Of a stretch of 64,000 nt of DNA, positions 33,717 to 44,297 are shown one piece after another. The position numbers and the translations under genes were made by a program. This DNA comes from Rhodococcus oxybenzonivorans. Its GTDB lineage: Bacteria > Actinomycetota > Actinomycetes > Mycobacteriales > Mycobacteriaceae. Numbering within the stretch: position 1 is the stretch's first letter; the number at the start of each line of letters is the position of its first letter. The stretch is taken from assembly GCF_003130705.1 (NCBI RefSeq), contig NZ_CP021354.1, forward strand, positions 3,968,001 to 4,032,000. Direction: 5' to 3'. The notes under the pieces were generated by a model. That model did no database searches. It saw only the letters and a list, made by a program, of their open reading frames with translations, and was not told the DNA's origin.

Positions 33717-35342
33717 ATGCCAGCTCAGCACCTTCTCACCAAGATCGCGGACACCGCGGGAGCCGTTCGGGTGATGAACCGCTCCGGCCTCGTGCCGTTC
33801 CCCCGGGTCGACCAGGGCATTCGTTCCCTCCTGGCAGTCCGGAAATACGGCCCGTTCGCGGGTCCGGTGCACGCTCACGCCGAGGCCCGACTCGACGCGG
33901 TGGCGTTGATCGACGAGCGCGGGCCACTCACCTATATCGACATCGACGAGCAGTCGAACGCCCTGGTGCGCGCGTGGCAGGCAGAGGGCATCACCCCAGG
34001 GTCCGTCATGGGATGTATGTGCCGCAATCACCGCGGCCTGGTACTCACCATGCTCGCGGCCGCCAAGAACGGCACCCGCCTGGTACTGATGAACACCGGT
34101 TTCGCACGGCCGCAGCTCGTCGACGTGGCCGCCCGCGAGCAGATCGAAGCGTTCGTCTACGACGACGAATTCCGACAGGTCGCCGAGACACTTCGCGATG
34201 ACGTCACCTCGTACCGATCGTGGGCAGAAGACGGCTCCGCGTCTCAGGTGCGCACCCTCGACGACCTGATCGACGGCGTCGATCGCGGCCCCGTCCCGGC
34301 CCCTTCCACCGAAGGTGGTTTCGTTCTCCTCACCAGCGGCACCACCGGAACGCCGAAAGGTGCGCCGCGGGGCCACACCTCGCCGCTGGCGTCCGCCCAA
34401 TTCCTCGACCGGGTTCCCCTGCGGCGCGGGCAGACGATGATGATGGCCGCGCCCGCGTTCCACGGAACGGGCGTCTCGCAGTTCGCGCTCGCGCTCGCCC
34501 TCGGCCAAACGGTGGTCATGCACCGAAAGTTCGACCCGGAGAACACGATCCGCCTGGTGGAGAAGCACCGTTGTGACGTTCTCGTCGTTGTTCCCACCAT
34601 GTTGCAGCGCATCATCGACCTCGGCCCGGACACCCTGGCGAAGTACGACACCTCGAGCCTGACCATCATCTTCGCGGCCGGGTCGTCGCTGTCCCCCGAT
34701 CTGTGCAAACGGACCACCGCAGCGTTCGGACACGTTCTGCACAACCTTTACGGGTCCACCGAGGTCGCCGTTGCCACCGTGGCGACACCCGCCGACCTCG
34801 CGTTGGCCCCCGGCACCGCCGGCCGTCCGCCCGTCACCTGCCACGTGGAACTGTACGACGAAGCGGGACAACGGATCACCGAGCCGGAAACGGTCGGACG
34901 AATATTCGTGGCCAGTGGGCTCAGCTTCTCCGGTTACACCGACGGCCGCGACAAGGAACGGATCAACGGCCTGCTCTCGACCGGCGACGTGGGCCACTTC
35001 GACCGCAACGGACTGCTCTTCGTCGACGGCCGCGACGACGACATGATCGTGTCCGGTGGCGAGAACGTCTACCCCCTCGAAGTCGAGAATCTCCTCGCAG
35101 ACAGGGAAGACGTGATCGAGGCAGCCGTCATCGGTGTCGAAGATGCCGATTTCGGGCATCGGCTCCGGGCATTCGTCGTCCCTGCGCCGGGGTCCGCGAA
35201 GGATGCCGAGGAGATGAAGGCATACATCAAGTCGAATCTCGCCCGGTACAAGGTTCCGCGCGACATCGTGTTCATCGACGAACTCCCCCGCAACGCCACC
35301 GGCAAACTGCTCCGTAGGGCGCTCATCGAGATGGAGCCCTGA
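33717..35342 (+). CDS. Long/medium-chain acyl-CoA synthetase (FadD2-like)
   Basis: 541 aa AMP-forming ligase that activates a carboxylic acid to its CoA thioester. P-loop LLTSGTTGTPKGAPRGH near residue 205, NLYGSTEVAVATVATP near 345, hinge VDGRDDDMIVSGGENVYPLE near 440 and the catalytic Lys in LPRNATGKLLRR near 525. I use ATG 33717 with GGAAGGGG upstream over a GTG at 33687 that lies in the operator-like repeat. It follows the fadE genes but has its own promoter and terminator. Substrate chain length is not predictable from the sequence. Confidence 0.9.
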   Translation: MPAQHLLTKIADTAGAVRVMNRSGLVPFPRVDQGIRSLLAVRKYGPFAGPVHAHAEARLDAVALIDERGPLTYIDIDEQSNALVRAWQAEGITPGSVMGCMCRNHRGLVLTMLAAAKNGTRLVLMNTGFARPQLVDVAAREQIEAFVYDDEFRQVAETLRDDVTSYRSWAEDGSASQVRTLDDLIDGVDRGPVPAPSTEGGFVLLTSGTTGTPKGAPRGHTSPLASAQFLDRVPLRRGQTMMMAAPAFHGTGVSQFALALALGQTVVMHRKFDPENTIRLVEKHRCDVLVVVPTMLQRIIDLGPDTLAKYDTSSLTIIFAAGSSLSPDLCKRTTAAFGHVLHNLYGSTEVAVATVATPADLALAPGTAGRPPVTCHVELYDEAGQRITEPETVGRIFVASGLSFSGYTDGRDKERINGLLSTGDVGHFDRNGLLFVDGRDDDMIVSGGENVYPLEVENLLADREDVIEAAVIGVEDADFGHRLRAFVVPAPGSAKDAEEMKAYIKSNLARYKVPRDIVFIDELPRNATGKLLRRALIEMEP

Positions 35343-35360
35343 GCGCAGCCATACACAACG

Positions 35361-35395
35361 AAGAACGGCGCCCTGGAATTCAGGACGCCGTTCTT
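35361..35395. terminator. Bidirectional terminator
   Basis: AAGAACGGCG/CGCCGTTCTT stem of ten base pairs, with an inner CCTG/CAGG extension, lies between the acyl-CoA synthetase (plus) and tRNA-fMet (minus). The arms end in T-rich sequence both ways, so it can terminate both. Confidence 0.8.
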
Positions 35396-35398
35396 CAG

Positions 35399-35475
35399 TG
35401 GTAGCGGGGACAGGATTTGAACCTGCGACCTCTGGGTTATGAGCCCAGCGAGCTACCGAGCTGCTCCACCCCGCG
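35399..35475 (-). tRNA. Initiator tRNA-fMet (CAT)
   Basis: 77 bases with encoded CCA. The anticodon stem-loop is CTGGGCTCATAACCCAG, giving anticodon CAT and the three consecutive G-C pairs typical of initiators. The first base C1 faces U72 and is unpaired, another initiator mark. T arm CAGGTTCAAATCCTG. All features favour initiator over elongator methionine tRNA. Confidence 0.96.
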
Positions 35476-35566
35476 CTGCATGAACAAAGTTACACGAGCG
35501 AACGAACGGAAAGCAAATCGCCTCGACGGCCGCCCCCGAGGGATCGCCGGCGGGCCGAGCAGGCGA

Positions 35567-36022
35567 TCACGAATCGCCGGGTTCGGCTTCCAGAATGCCC
35601 TTCAGGCGGGCGAGATCCTTGTTGTTGGCTCGGCGCATGGCGCGGGACAACACCGGCGCGCCGATCCTGGCGAACCCTGACGGCTCCCCGCGGTTGCGCA
35701 GGGTCATTCTCGTCTTCCCGTCTGCTACGTCTTCCCATTCATAGATCGTTTCCATCGGGAAGGGACCCTCAGCGGTGCGCATCACGAGGCGCGTGCCCGG
35801 TACGTGCTCGACGACCTCGTAGGTGTACACGAGACGTCGCCCCAAGAACTCGGCGACGAAGGCGAACTCGGCGCCCGTCTCCACAGGGCCCCCGCAATCA
35901 CCCTTCACCTCGGTGATATTCGCGTACCACGCGGTCGCATTTCCCGGGTTCGACGCGTACGCCGCGACCTCGTGTCGTGGTCGCGCAATCGTGGCCTGAG
36001 TCTCGACGTCCACAGCGGCCAT
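35567..36022 (-). CDS. SRPBCC (START-like) family protein
   Basis: 151 aa protein of the polyketide cyclase/START-like fold: TQATIARPRHEVAAYASNPG at the N-terminus, EFLGRRLVYTYEVVEHVPGT near residue 60, and RMTLRNRGEPSGFARI near 105. Such proteins bind hydrophobic ligands; function unknown. ATG 36022 has GGGAG upstream, and a longer reading through the promoter is unlikely. It is divergent from the first rpf gene, leaving 383 bases between. Confidence 0.75.
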   Translation of the reverse strand: MAAVDVETQATIARPRHEVAAYASNPGNATAWYANITEVKGDCGGPVETGAEFAFVAEFLGRRLVYTYEVVEHVPGTRLVMRTAEGPFPMETIYEWEDVADGKTRMTLRNRGEPSGFARIGAPVLSRAMRRANNKDLARLKGILEAEPGDS

Positions 36023-36210
36023 GCAGCTCTCCCATCGGCTACTTTCCAGCACCACAACCGTGACAGGCGTTACCGGAACGTTATGATGCTCGTCACATTC
36101 TAGCGAATTTCTGTAACGGTCTCCGTGACCATTTCTCACCTTCCGACCTGCGGAAACCCCAACCATACGTCCCACTATTTGGACGGGCGTCACAAAAGAC
36201 GACCCCGTGA

Positions 36211-36738
<528 letters not shown>

Positions 36739-36761
36739 TCCGCTGACCGCGATCGAACGAT

Positions 36762-36792
36762 GCCCTGCGTGCAGTACGGCTGCGCGCAGGGC
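36762..36792 (+). terminator. Terminator after rpf gene 1
   Basis: Stem GCCCTGCG-T-GCAG with CTGC-G-CGCAGGGC around a five-base loop TACGG, 24 bases after the stop. It separates the two rpf transcripts, so the second needs its own promoter. Confidence 0.7.
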
Positions 36793-36875
36793 ACTCTCGC
36801 GTCGCGCGCGTGCTCGAAGGCTGCCGGACAACGGAATTCGCGGACACGCTGACGTGAGCTACTCCACAATAATGT

Positions 36876-36891
36876 CGTGATCCGCACCACA
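36876..36891. promoter_or_regulatory. Weak CRP/GlxR-like site before rpf gene 2
   Basis: CGTGATCCGCACCACA resembles the cAMP-receptor consensus TGTGA-N6-TCACA with GTGA-N6-CCAC. Crp/GlxR proteins are known to control rpf genes in mycobacteria and corynebacteria. Two arm mismatches make this tentative. The rest of 36793-37037 shows no gene or other clear element. Confidence 0.3.
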
Positions 36892-36894
36892 TAA

Positions 36895-37755
<861 letters not shown>

Positions 37756-37766
37756 TCGACCAGTAC

Positions 37767-37810
37767 ACGACGAGGCCCTGTCATCCGCTCGGATGACAGG
37801 GCCTCGTCGT
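37767..37810. terminator. Strong bidirectional terminator
   Basis: 21-base-pair perfect stem (arms 37767-37787 and 37790-37810) with a two-base loop, between rpf gene 2 and the convergent UPF0182 gene. It can end both transcripts. Confidence 0.88.
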
Positions 37811-37828
37811 TCGTACTTGTCGTGAGGC

Positions 37829-40807
37829 TTACTTGGGGATGGCCTCGTAGGCGGCAACCGCCCGCTGTACGCGAGCGAGGGCGTCGCCGTATGCGGCGAA
37901 GTCACCGCTGCGCTGAGCCGCAGTCAGAGCATCCAGCGACGCATCCAGCTCGGCGACGGCGGCCGCAACGTTCGACGACGGCGGCGGCGCGGGTGCCGCG
38001 GGTGCGGGCGCCCCGCCCTGGCTCGCCGGCGGCGTGCCCCCGTCGGGGTCGGGGGGTGTGCCTTCCTGCGCGCTGGGCGCCGTTGCCACCGCACCGGTGC
38101 CCGCACCGAAGACCTGGTCAAGAGCCTGGGCCAACGTGGGGGCGTAGCCGACGCGAACGCTGTTACTCGGCGGTGGCTCGCGGTAGCTCACGAGCACCCG
38201 TGACAGCTGCGGGAACGTGGACGTGTTCTGGCCGGTCGAACTCCGCTCCGTATACATCGGCTCGACGTACAGGATCCCGCCGTCGGCGATGGGCAACGTC
38301 AGTAGGTTGCCGTACTGAATCTTGTTCGAACGCTCGAGCAGAGTTCGTTCCGAAGCCACCCGCGGATCGGAAATCATCGAGTTCTGTGTCTGCTGCGGAC
38401 CCTGGGTCTGCGTATCCGTCGGCAACTGGAGCACGGTGAACTTGCCGTAGTCCTCCGGATCCGATTTGACCGACAGATAGGCAGACAGGAACTCGCGACT
38501 GTAACCCACCATCGCACTGGTCAGGTTGAACGACGGTTTCCCGGTTTCGGGGTCGCCCACGAGGACGTAGTACGGCGGCTGATTGGCGCTCGTGTCGATC
38601 GTGGGATCACTCGGCACCGACCAGAAGGCGTTGTTCGTGAAGAATTCCTTGGGGTCGTCGACGTGGTACTTGGCCAGCATTTCGCGCTGAACCTTGAAGA
38701 GGTCCTCGGGGTAACGGAAGTGCGCGCCCAGTTCCTCGGGAATCGAGTCCTTGGCTTCCACTGCCCCGGGGAACACTCCCATCCAGGCATCGAGGACGGG
38801 ATCGTTGTCGTCCACCTGGTACAGCTTGACGGTTCCGTCGTACGCGTCGACGGTGGCCTTCACGGAGTTCCGGATGTACGAGACCTCTTTCCGCGGAAGC
38901 AATCGGCCTGTGTTCTGGTCGATACTGTCCTCGACGAGTCCGTCGAGGGAGCTGCGCTGCGCGTACGGGTAGTTCTCCAACGTGGTGTAGGCGTCGACGA
39001 TCCACACGATCTTCCCGTCGATGACCGCCGGGTACGAATCCCCGTCGGCCGTGAGCCACGGTGCCACATGCGTGACACGCTCGCGGGGATCGCGGTTGAA
39101 GATGATCTTCGAATCCGAGCCGATAGCACCCGAGAACAGGATGTTGCGTTCCGTGTACTTGGCTGCGAAGGCCAGCCTGTTGAACCAGTTCCCGATGGGA
39201 ACACCCCCGGCCCCGGTGTAGCGGTACCGCGCCTGGTCGGTGTCGTACTCGCGAGGATCGGAACCGTTTGCACCACCGACGATGGCGTAGTCGGCATCGG
39301 TGTCCGCGATGACCTCGCCGTAGTAGATGCGTGGCTGTTCGACCGGGATGACCTGGTTCCCGGCCTGCTGCGACGCGATGTCGCTGACCATATACACCGG
39401 GTAGCCACTGTTACTGTTGGCCGCCTCCTCGGCGGATTCGCCCGCGGCGGCGTTGACCCGGTTGGCCGGTGCCGCGACCAGTCCGTTGCCGTGGGTGTAG
39501 ACGGTGTGCTTGTTGATCCAGTCCGTCTGGTTACCCGTGAGGCTCTTCGACGACAGTTCACGCGCCGCGACGATGTAGTCACGCACTTCGCCGTCGATGT
39601 CGTACCGATCGATGTCGAGCGACGGCGGGAAGCCGTAGAAGTTCTTGAGCTGCTGCTGCTGCGTGAACGTGCGGGACAGGATGTTGGGATCGAGCAGGCG
39701 CGTGTTCGCGATGGTGGACACGTCTGCCGGTACGTCTCGTGGCGGCTGCGTGCCATACCCCTGATAGTCCTTGTACTCGACCTTGTCATCGGTGATGCCG
39801 TACGCCTGCCGGGTGGCCGCGATGTTGCGTTCGATGTACGCGCTCTCCTTGTCGGCCGCGTTGGGACGCACCGAGAACTGCTCCACGACCAGTGGCCACA
39901 CGGCCCCGACCAGAATGGACGACAGCACGAGGAGCGCGGTAGCCATGGCCGGGATACGGAGGTCACGCAGAACGATCGCCGCGAAGAAGGCGCCGGCACA
40001 GATCACCGCGATGGCGAGCAAGATCAGCTTCGCCTGCAGCACTGCATTCATGTCCGTGTAGCTACCGCCGGTGAAGGTGGGTTCCTTACGACTGCTCGAC
40101 AGAAGTGAATAGCGATCGAACCAGTAGGCGACCGCCTTGAGCAGGATGAAGGTGCCGGCGAGCACGGCCAGCTGGACACGGGCTGCGTTGGTGAGCGCAC
40201 CTCCCCGGCCAGCCAACTTGAGCCCACCGAAGATGTAGTGCGTCACCAGACTTGCGAAGAAGGCGAGCAGCACTGCGACGAACAGCCAGTTGAGAACGAA
40301 ACGATAGAACGGCAGATCGAACGTGTAGAAACCGACGTCCAGGCCGAACTCGGGATCGGTGACCCCGAACGCGCCACCGTTCATGAACAACTGCACGGTG
40401 ACCCAGCTCGACTGCGCGATCAGCCCGGCAAGAAGGCCTACAGCAATCGGAATGGCCAACCCGAACAGACGCAGACGCGTCATCACGGTGGTCCGGTACC
40501 GCGCCACCGGATCACTCGGCCCCGAGACCGGGACGAACACGGGACGCGACCGGTACGCGAGCAGCAGTGCCAGCCAGACGATTCCGCCGACAACCAGGCC
40601 GACCACGAGGAAGAGAAGGAGCCGGGTGACGAGCACCTTGGTGAAGACGCCCCGGAAGCCGACTTCACCGAACCACAACCAGTCCGTGTAGGTCGTGATC
40701 AGCCGTGGGCCCACCAACAGCAGGGCAGCGGCGACAAGCGCCAGCACCAGCAGCACTCGACTGCGTTTGGACAACGACGGTAATCCTGCGGGGGGCCGCA
40801 TGCCCAC
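37829..40807 (-). CDS. UPF0182 large integral membrane protein
   Basis: 992 aa, the same length I recall for M. tuberculosis Rv3193c. Seven hydrophobic helices lie in the first 330 residues (for example SRVLLVLALVAAALLLVGP and LLLFLVVGLVVGGIVWLALL), followed by an extracytoplasmic domain of about 550 residues and a Pro/Ala-rich tail with a final coiled segment. I start at GTG 40807 with GGAG eight bases upstream; a longer frame runs into the divergent gene. Function is unknown; suggestions from the family include export or heme-related roles, which I cannot verify here. Convergent with rpf gene 2. Confidence 0.9.
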   Translation of the reverse strand: MGMRPPAGLPSLSKRSRVLLVLALVAAALLLVGPRLITTYTDWLWFGEVGFRGVFTKVLVTRLLLFLVVGLVVGGIVWLALLLAYRSRPVFVPVSGPSDPVARYRTTVMTRLRLFGLAIPIAVGLLAGLIAQSSWVTVQLFMNGGAFGVTDPEFGLDVGFYTFDLPFYRFVLNWLFVAVLLAFFASLVTHYIFGGLKLAGRGGALTNAARVQLAVLAGTFILLKAVAYWFDRYSLLSSSRKEPTFTGGSYTDMNAVLQAKLILLAIAVICAGAFFAAIVLRDLRIPAMATALLVLSSILVGAVWPLVVEQFSVRPNAADKESAYIERNIAATRQAYGITDDKVEYKDYQGYGTQPPRDVPADVSTIANTRLLDPNILSRTFTQQQQLKNFYGFPPSLDIDRYDIDGEVRDYIVAARELSSKSLTGNQTDWINKHTVYTHGNGLVAAPANRVNAAAGESAEEAANSNSGYPVYMVSDIASQQAGNQVIPVEQPRIYYGEVIADTDADYAIVGGANGSDPREYDTDQARYRYTGAGGVPIGNWFNRLAFAAKYTERNILFSGAIGSDSKIIFNRDPRERVTHVAPWLTADGDSYPAVIDGKIVWIVDAYTTLENYPYAQRSSLDGLVEDSIDQNTGRLLPRKEVSYIRNSVKATVDAYDGTVKLYQVDDNDPVLDAWMGVFPGAVEAKDSIPEELGAHFRYPEDLFKVQREMLAKYHVDDPKEFFTNNAFWSVPSDPTIDTSANQPPYYVLVGDPETGKPSFNLTSAMVGYSREFLSAYLSVKSDPEDYGKFTVLQLPTDTQTQGPQQTQNSMISDPRVASERTLLERSNKIQYGNLLTLPIADGGILYVEPMYTERSSTGQNTSTFPQLSRVLVSYREPPPSNSVRVGYAPTLAQALDQVFGAGTGAVATAPSAQEGTPPDPDGGTPPASQGGAPAPAAPAPPPSSNVAAAVAELDASLDALTAAQRSGDFAAYGDALARVQRAVAAYEAIPK

Positions 40808-40968
40808 GTGCCACACTCCAACGACTCGGCGACGCTGACGCGCCGCGATCAACTGCACCGTTCTGCCGTCCACACCCGACTGCGTGGGCGTGACCGTTTC
40901 GTCCCACTCTACGTAACAACGGGCGGACGCGACCGCCGGTCCTCCTCGGAGGGTGCGAAGATGAGTCC

Positions 40969-41574
40969 GTGAGTGAAGAGAATGTGAACCCGGAGTCGGA
41001 CGCTCTTGCCCGTTGTGTGCGCGAGGTCGTCGAATTCGTCGATGCAGGAGGGTGGGATCAGCCCCCGCAGATGTTCGCACTCGTCCCGACCGAGCTTCTC
41101 GCCGCCGCCGAACCCAGCCTGCTCGACCAGCTGGCCGACGGTGCGGAATTGACTCCCATAGAACAGGATCCGTTTCCCGACGACATTTCCGGCGGGTCAC
41201 GCGCTCTCGACGAGTTCCTTGCCACCACCAGTTGGCCGGAATCGGTGGCGGGATGCGCGCTGGTGCAGGAAATCGTCATTCTGCCGCCCGAGGCGGAATC
41301 CGACCTCGACGAGGCACTAGTACCCCTGCTGTCCGATCGGGACGCCGCCGACGACGCCGCGCGGGCCGCCGCCGAGTCCCATCCCGACCGTCGATCCGCC
41401 CGATTGATCGCAGCGGTACTGCGAGACGGACCGTCGCTGTGCCTGATGCAGTTGCGACCGGATGAGGACGTCGATCCCTACGCGCCGATCGAGCTGCTGA
41501 CATACGAGAATCTGGCACCGAACCTCGTCAGCGCCCTGTACGCCACCCTCGACGCAGCCGAGGACGACGACTAG
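40969..41574 (+). CDS. PPA1309 family protein
   Basis: 201 aa acidic cytoplasmic protein conserved in actinobacteria, with VREVVEFVDAGGWDQPPQMF near residue 17, LVPTELLAAAEP near 38, SWPESVAGCALVQEIVILPP near 83 and the C-terminal YENLAPNLVSALYATLDAAE. No catalytic motif is known to me. Start GTG 40969. Divergent from UPF0182 and convergent with the PDZ protease. The same neighbourhood is seen in mycobacteria. Confidence 0.8.
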   Translation: MSEENVNPESDALARCVREVVEFVDAGGWDQPPQMFALVPTELLAAAEPSLLDQLADGAELTPIEQDPFPDDISGGSRALDEFLATTSWPESVAGCALVQEIVILPPEAESDLDEALVPLLSDRDAADDAARAAAESHPDRRSARLIAAVLRDGPSLCLMQLRPDEDVDPYAPIELLTYENLAPNLVSALYATLDAAEDDD

Positions 41575-41612
41575 ACCGGCCCCGGTCTCAGCCGACGACC
41601 AGCCGGGCCGGT
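41575..41612. terminator. Terminator between convergent genes
   Basis: ACCGGCCC/GGGCCGGT stem of eight base pairs with a 22-base loop fills the gap between the PPA1309 stop and the stop of the PDZ protease, and may serve both strands. Confidence 0.6.
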
Positions 41613-41613
41613 G

Positions 41614-42636
41614 TCAGCAGTGGGGCGCGTCGGCTCCGGAGTTGACGCCCGCGAGTGCGTCGACCGCCCCGTCGAGGTTCTCGACCTTCACCAACCGCAG
41701 CCCGTCGGGAGCACCCTGTCGCGCCTCGTCGCAGTTCATCGCGGGAACGAGGAACGTCTCGGCGCCTGCCTCGCTCGCGGCGATCAGCTTGTACTTGATA
41801 CCGCCGATCGGCCCGACGTCTCCGTCGGAGTCGATCGTGCCGGTGCCCGCAACGAACTTGCCGCCGTTCAGTTCACCCGGGCTGAGTTTGTCGATCAGCG
41901 CGAGCGCGAACATCAGTCCCGCCGACGGGCCGCCGACGTCGGCGAGATTGAAGTCGACGGTGAACGGGACGTCCGGCGACTCCTCCGGAGTGATGCCCAG
42001 ATAGCCTTTCGACCCGTCGTCCGGGCGCGCGCCCAGGACCACCGGGACGGAAGTTTCGACGCCGTCGCGGACCACCACGACCGGCACCTCCGTCTGCGGC
42101 GCAGTGTCGGCCACGGCTTGCTGGACGTCACCTACCGTGGACACCGGTGTGCCCGCGACACTGACGAGCCTGTCGCCCTGCTTCAGGATGTCCCTGGACG
42201 GGCCGTCCTCGCCGACCTTGGCGATCTCGAGCGCCACCGGCTTGTCGAGAAAATGAAGGGCTGCCAGTTCGGCGCTGTTCTCGGACTGCTGGAAGTCTGC
42301 GTCGTTTTCCTGCTTCACTTCGTCCTTCGACTTGTCCGGCGGGTACACCTCTTCGCGGGGAACGATTCCCTGGCGCCCGCTGGCCCACAGACCGAAAGCC
42401 TCGAACACGTTGAGGTTGTCGCGCACTGCCACGGTGGTCATGTTGAGGTGCCCGGTGGTGTCGTCCACCTCGGCCCCCTCGATGGCGACCACCTCTTCGC
42501 CGTCCACTTCGCCGAGCGTGTTGAAGGTCGGGCCGGGACCGAGGGCCACATAGGGCACCGTGATGACCGTTCCCAGCACTCCGAGCACCACGATCGGGGC
42601 AAGGGCAGCCAGGAGTGTCACTATCCGTCGATTCAC
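41614..42636 (-). CDS. Membrane-anchored PDZ and S16 (Lon-like) protease
   Basis: 340 aa protein of the YlbL/SdrC type, equal in length to Rv3194c. N-terminal signal anchor RRIVTLLAALAPIVVLGVLG, a PDZ domain near residues 125-200 (KQGDRLVSVAGTPVSTVGDV), and an S16 serine protease domain with catalytic Ser in DVGGPSAGLMFALALID near 238 and Lys in GPIGGIKYKLIAA near 282. It faces the outside. GTG 42636 aligns with known starts (NRRIVTLL); a GTG 11 codons upstream is possible. Substrate unknown. Confidence 0.88.
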   Translation of the reverse strand: MNRRIVTLLAALAPIVVLGVLGTVITVPYVALGPGPTFNTLGEVDGEEVVAIEGAEVDDTTGHLNMTTVAVRDNLNVFEAFGLWASGRQGIVPREEVYPPDKSKDEVKQENDADFQQSENSAELAALHFLDKPVALEIAKVGEDGPSRDILKQGDRLVSVAGTPVSTVGDVQQAVADTAPQTEVPVVVVRDGVETSVPVVLGARPDDGSKGYLGITPEESPDVPFTVDFNLADVGGPSAGLMFALALIDKLSPGELNGGKFVAGTGTIDSDGDVGPIGGIKYKLIAASEAGAETFLVPAMNCDEARQGAPDGLRLVKVENLDGAVDALAGVNSGADAPHC

Positions 42637-42749
42637 CTGGACCAGGGTAGAGCGCGCAGCCGCCGTCACCCCGCGCGACCGCGGGCGTGTTCGCCGTCAG
42701 CGTGACGCAGAGAGGGACCCCGGGACTGTCGGCCTTGTACCGTTGAGTC

Positions 42750-44177
42750 ATGAGCAATATGCCGTTCGGCTTCTCGAACTCCGACGACGATCCCGACCGT
42801 GACAAGGACAAGGGAGACCAGTCCGGGCCCGACAGCGCCAAGAATGCGGGCGGCCCCGGGGACTTCGGTTTCGGGGCGGGTGGTTTCCCCTCGGGTGATT
42901 TCGATCCGGCGGCCCTCGGCCAGATGCTCACCCAGTTCGGTCAGATGCTGAGCGGCATGGGGTCGTCGATGGGTTCGGGCGAGCAGACCGGGCCGGTCAA
43001 CTACGAGATCGCGAAGAAGCTCGCGCGCCAGCAGATGGGGTCGGTCACACCGATCACCAAGGGTAATTCGGAGGCGATCGCCGACGCGTCGCGCCTGGCC
43101 GAACTGTGGCTGGATGCGGCGACGACCCTGCCTGCCGGAGCGACGAGAACCGTCGCGTGGACGCCCAACGACTGGCTCGACAACACCCTCGACACGTGGA
43201 AGCGGCTGTGTGATCCCGTCGCCGAGAAGGTGTCGGGAATGTGGGTGCAGGGGTTGCCCGAAGAGGCGAAGCAGATGGCCGGACCCATGCTCGGCATGAT
43301 GAGCCAGATGGGGGGTCTCGCGTTCGGGTCACAGTTGGGCCAGGCTCTCGGCCAGCTGTCGAAAGAGGTGCTGACCTCCACCGACATCGGGTTGCCCCTC
43401 GGCCCGGCGGGTACCGGAGCACTTCTTCCCGCCGCCGTGGAAAGGTTCAGCAAGGGCCTCGAACAGCCCGACCGCGAGATTCTCGTCTTCCTCGCCGCCC
43501 GGGAGGCCGCCTACCAGCGCCTTTACAGCCATGTCCCGTGGCTGCGGCAACGACTCCTCGCCACCGTCGAGGAGTACGCGCGCGGAATCACCATGGACTT
43601 CTCCGCCATCGAAGACATGGCGAAGGGACTCGACCCGTCCGCACTGACCGACCCCTCGCAGCTCGAGAACATCCTCCAGCAAGGCGCATTCGAACCGCAG
43701 ACCACGCCGGAGCAGAAGCAGGCCCTCGAGCGTCTCGAAACGCTCCTCGCCCTCATCGAGGGGTGGGTCGAGGTGGTCGTGTCTGCCGCACTGAACGACC
43801 GCCTGCCCGGAGTCGCGGCGTTGAGCGAGACACTCCGGCGCCGACGTGCCAGCGGTGGACCGGCAGAGCAGACATTCGCGACCCTCGTCGGTCTCGAACT
43901 ACGCCCCCGCAAGGTGCGCGAGGCTGCCCAGCTCTGGCGCCGTCTCACCTCGGAGTCCACCATCGACGCCCGCGACGGTGTCTGGGCTCACCCCGACTTG
44001 CTGCCGGACTCGTCCGACCTCGACAATCCCGGCATGTTCGTCGATCGCGTCCTCGGCGGTGGGGAGAGGGGAAACTTCGACGATCCGATGGCGCAGCTCG
44101 AGGCGACCGAAGCGCGCGAGCGAGCCGAGGAAGCCGAGCGCGGCGATTCCGGCGCGGGCGACGAACCGACCTCGTGA
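42750..44177 (+). CDS. DUF2342-type metalloprotease-like protein with degenerate zinc site
   Basis: 475 aa protein of the putative zinc-dependent hydrolase/F420-associated family. A disordered Gly/Asp-rich N-terminus of about 80 residues precedes the conserved domain with WDATTTLPAG-like helices and VPWLRQRLLATVEEYARGI near residue 265. The segment expected to carry HExxH reads LAAREAAYQRLYSHVPWL, so both zinc histidines appear replaced (Arg and Tyr). It is therefore probably not an active protease. Divergent from the PDZ protease; same arrangement as Rv3194c-Rv3195. Start ATG 42750. Confidence 0.75.
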   Translation: MSNMPFGFSNSDDDPDRDKDKGDQSGPDSAKNAGGPGDFGFGAGGFPSGDFDPAALGQMLTQFGQMLSGMGSSMGSGEQTGPVNYEIAKKLARQQMGSVTPITKGNSEAIADASRLAELWLDAATTLPAGATRTVAWTPNDWLDNTLDTWKRLCDPVAEKVSGMWVQGLPEEAKQMAGPMLGMMSQMGGLAFGSQLGQALGQLSKEVLTSTDIGLPLGPAGTGALLPAAVERFSKGLEQPDREILVFLAAREAAYQRLYSHVPWLRQRLLATVEEYARGITMDFSAIEDMAKGLDPSALTDPSQLENILQQGAFEPQTTPEQKQALERLETLLALIEGWVEVVVSAALNDRLPGVAALSETLRRRRASGGPAEQTFATLVGLELRPRKVREAAQLWRRLTSESTIDARDGVWAHPDLLPDSSDLDNPGMFVDRVLGGGERGNFDDPMAQLEATEARERAEEAERGDSGAGDEPTS

Positions 44178-44297
44178 AAGTCGCCGTGTCCGAAATTTCG
44201 GTGCGGCCGAGAGTTGGCAGGTCAGCCGCCGTTTCGTCCTGTGGATAACCGTCGTCGGACCGGTAGGGGCGCGGATGCGTCGTGACACGCTCTGCGT

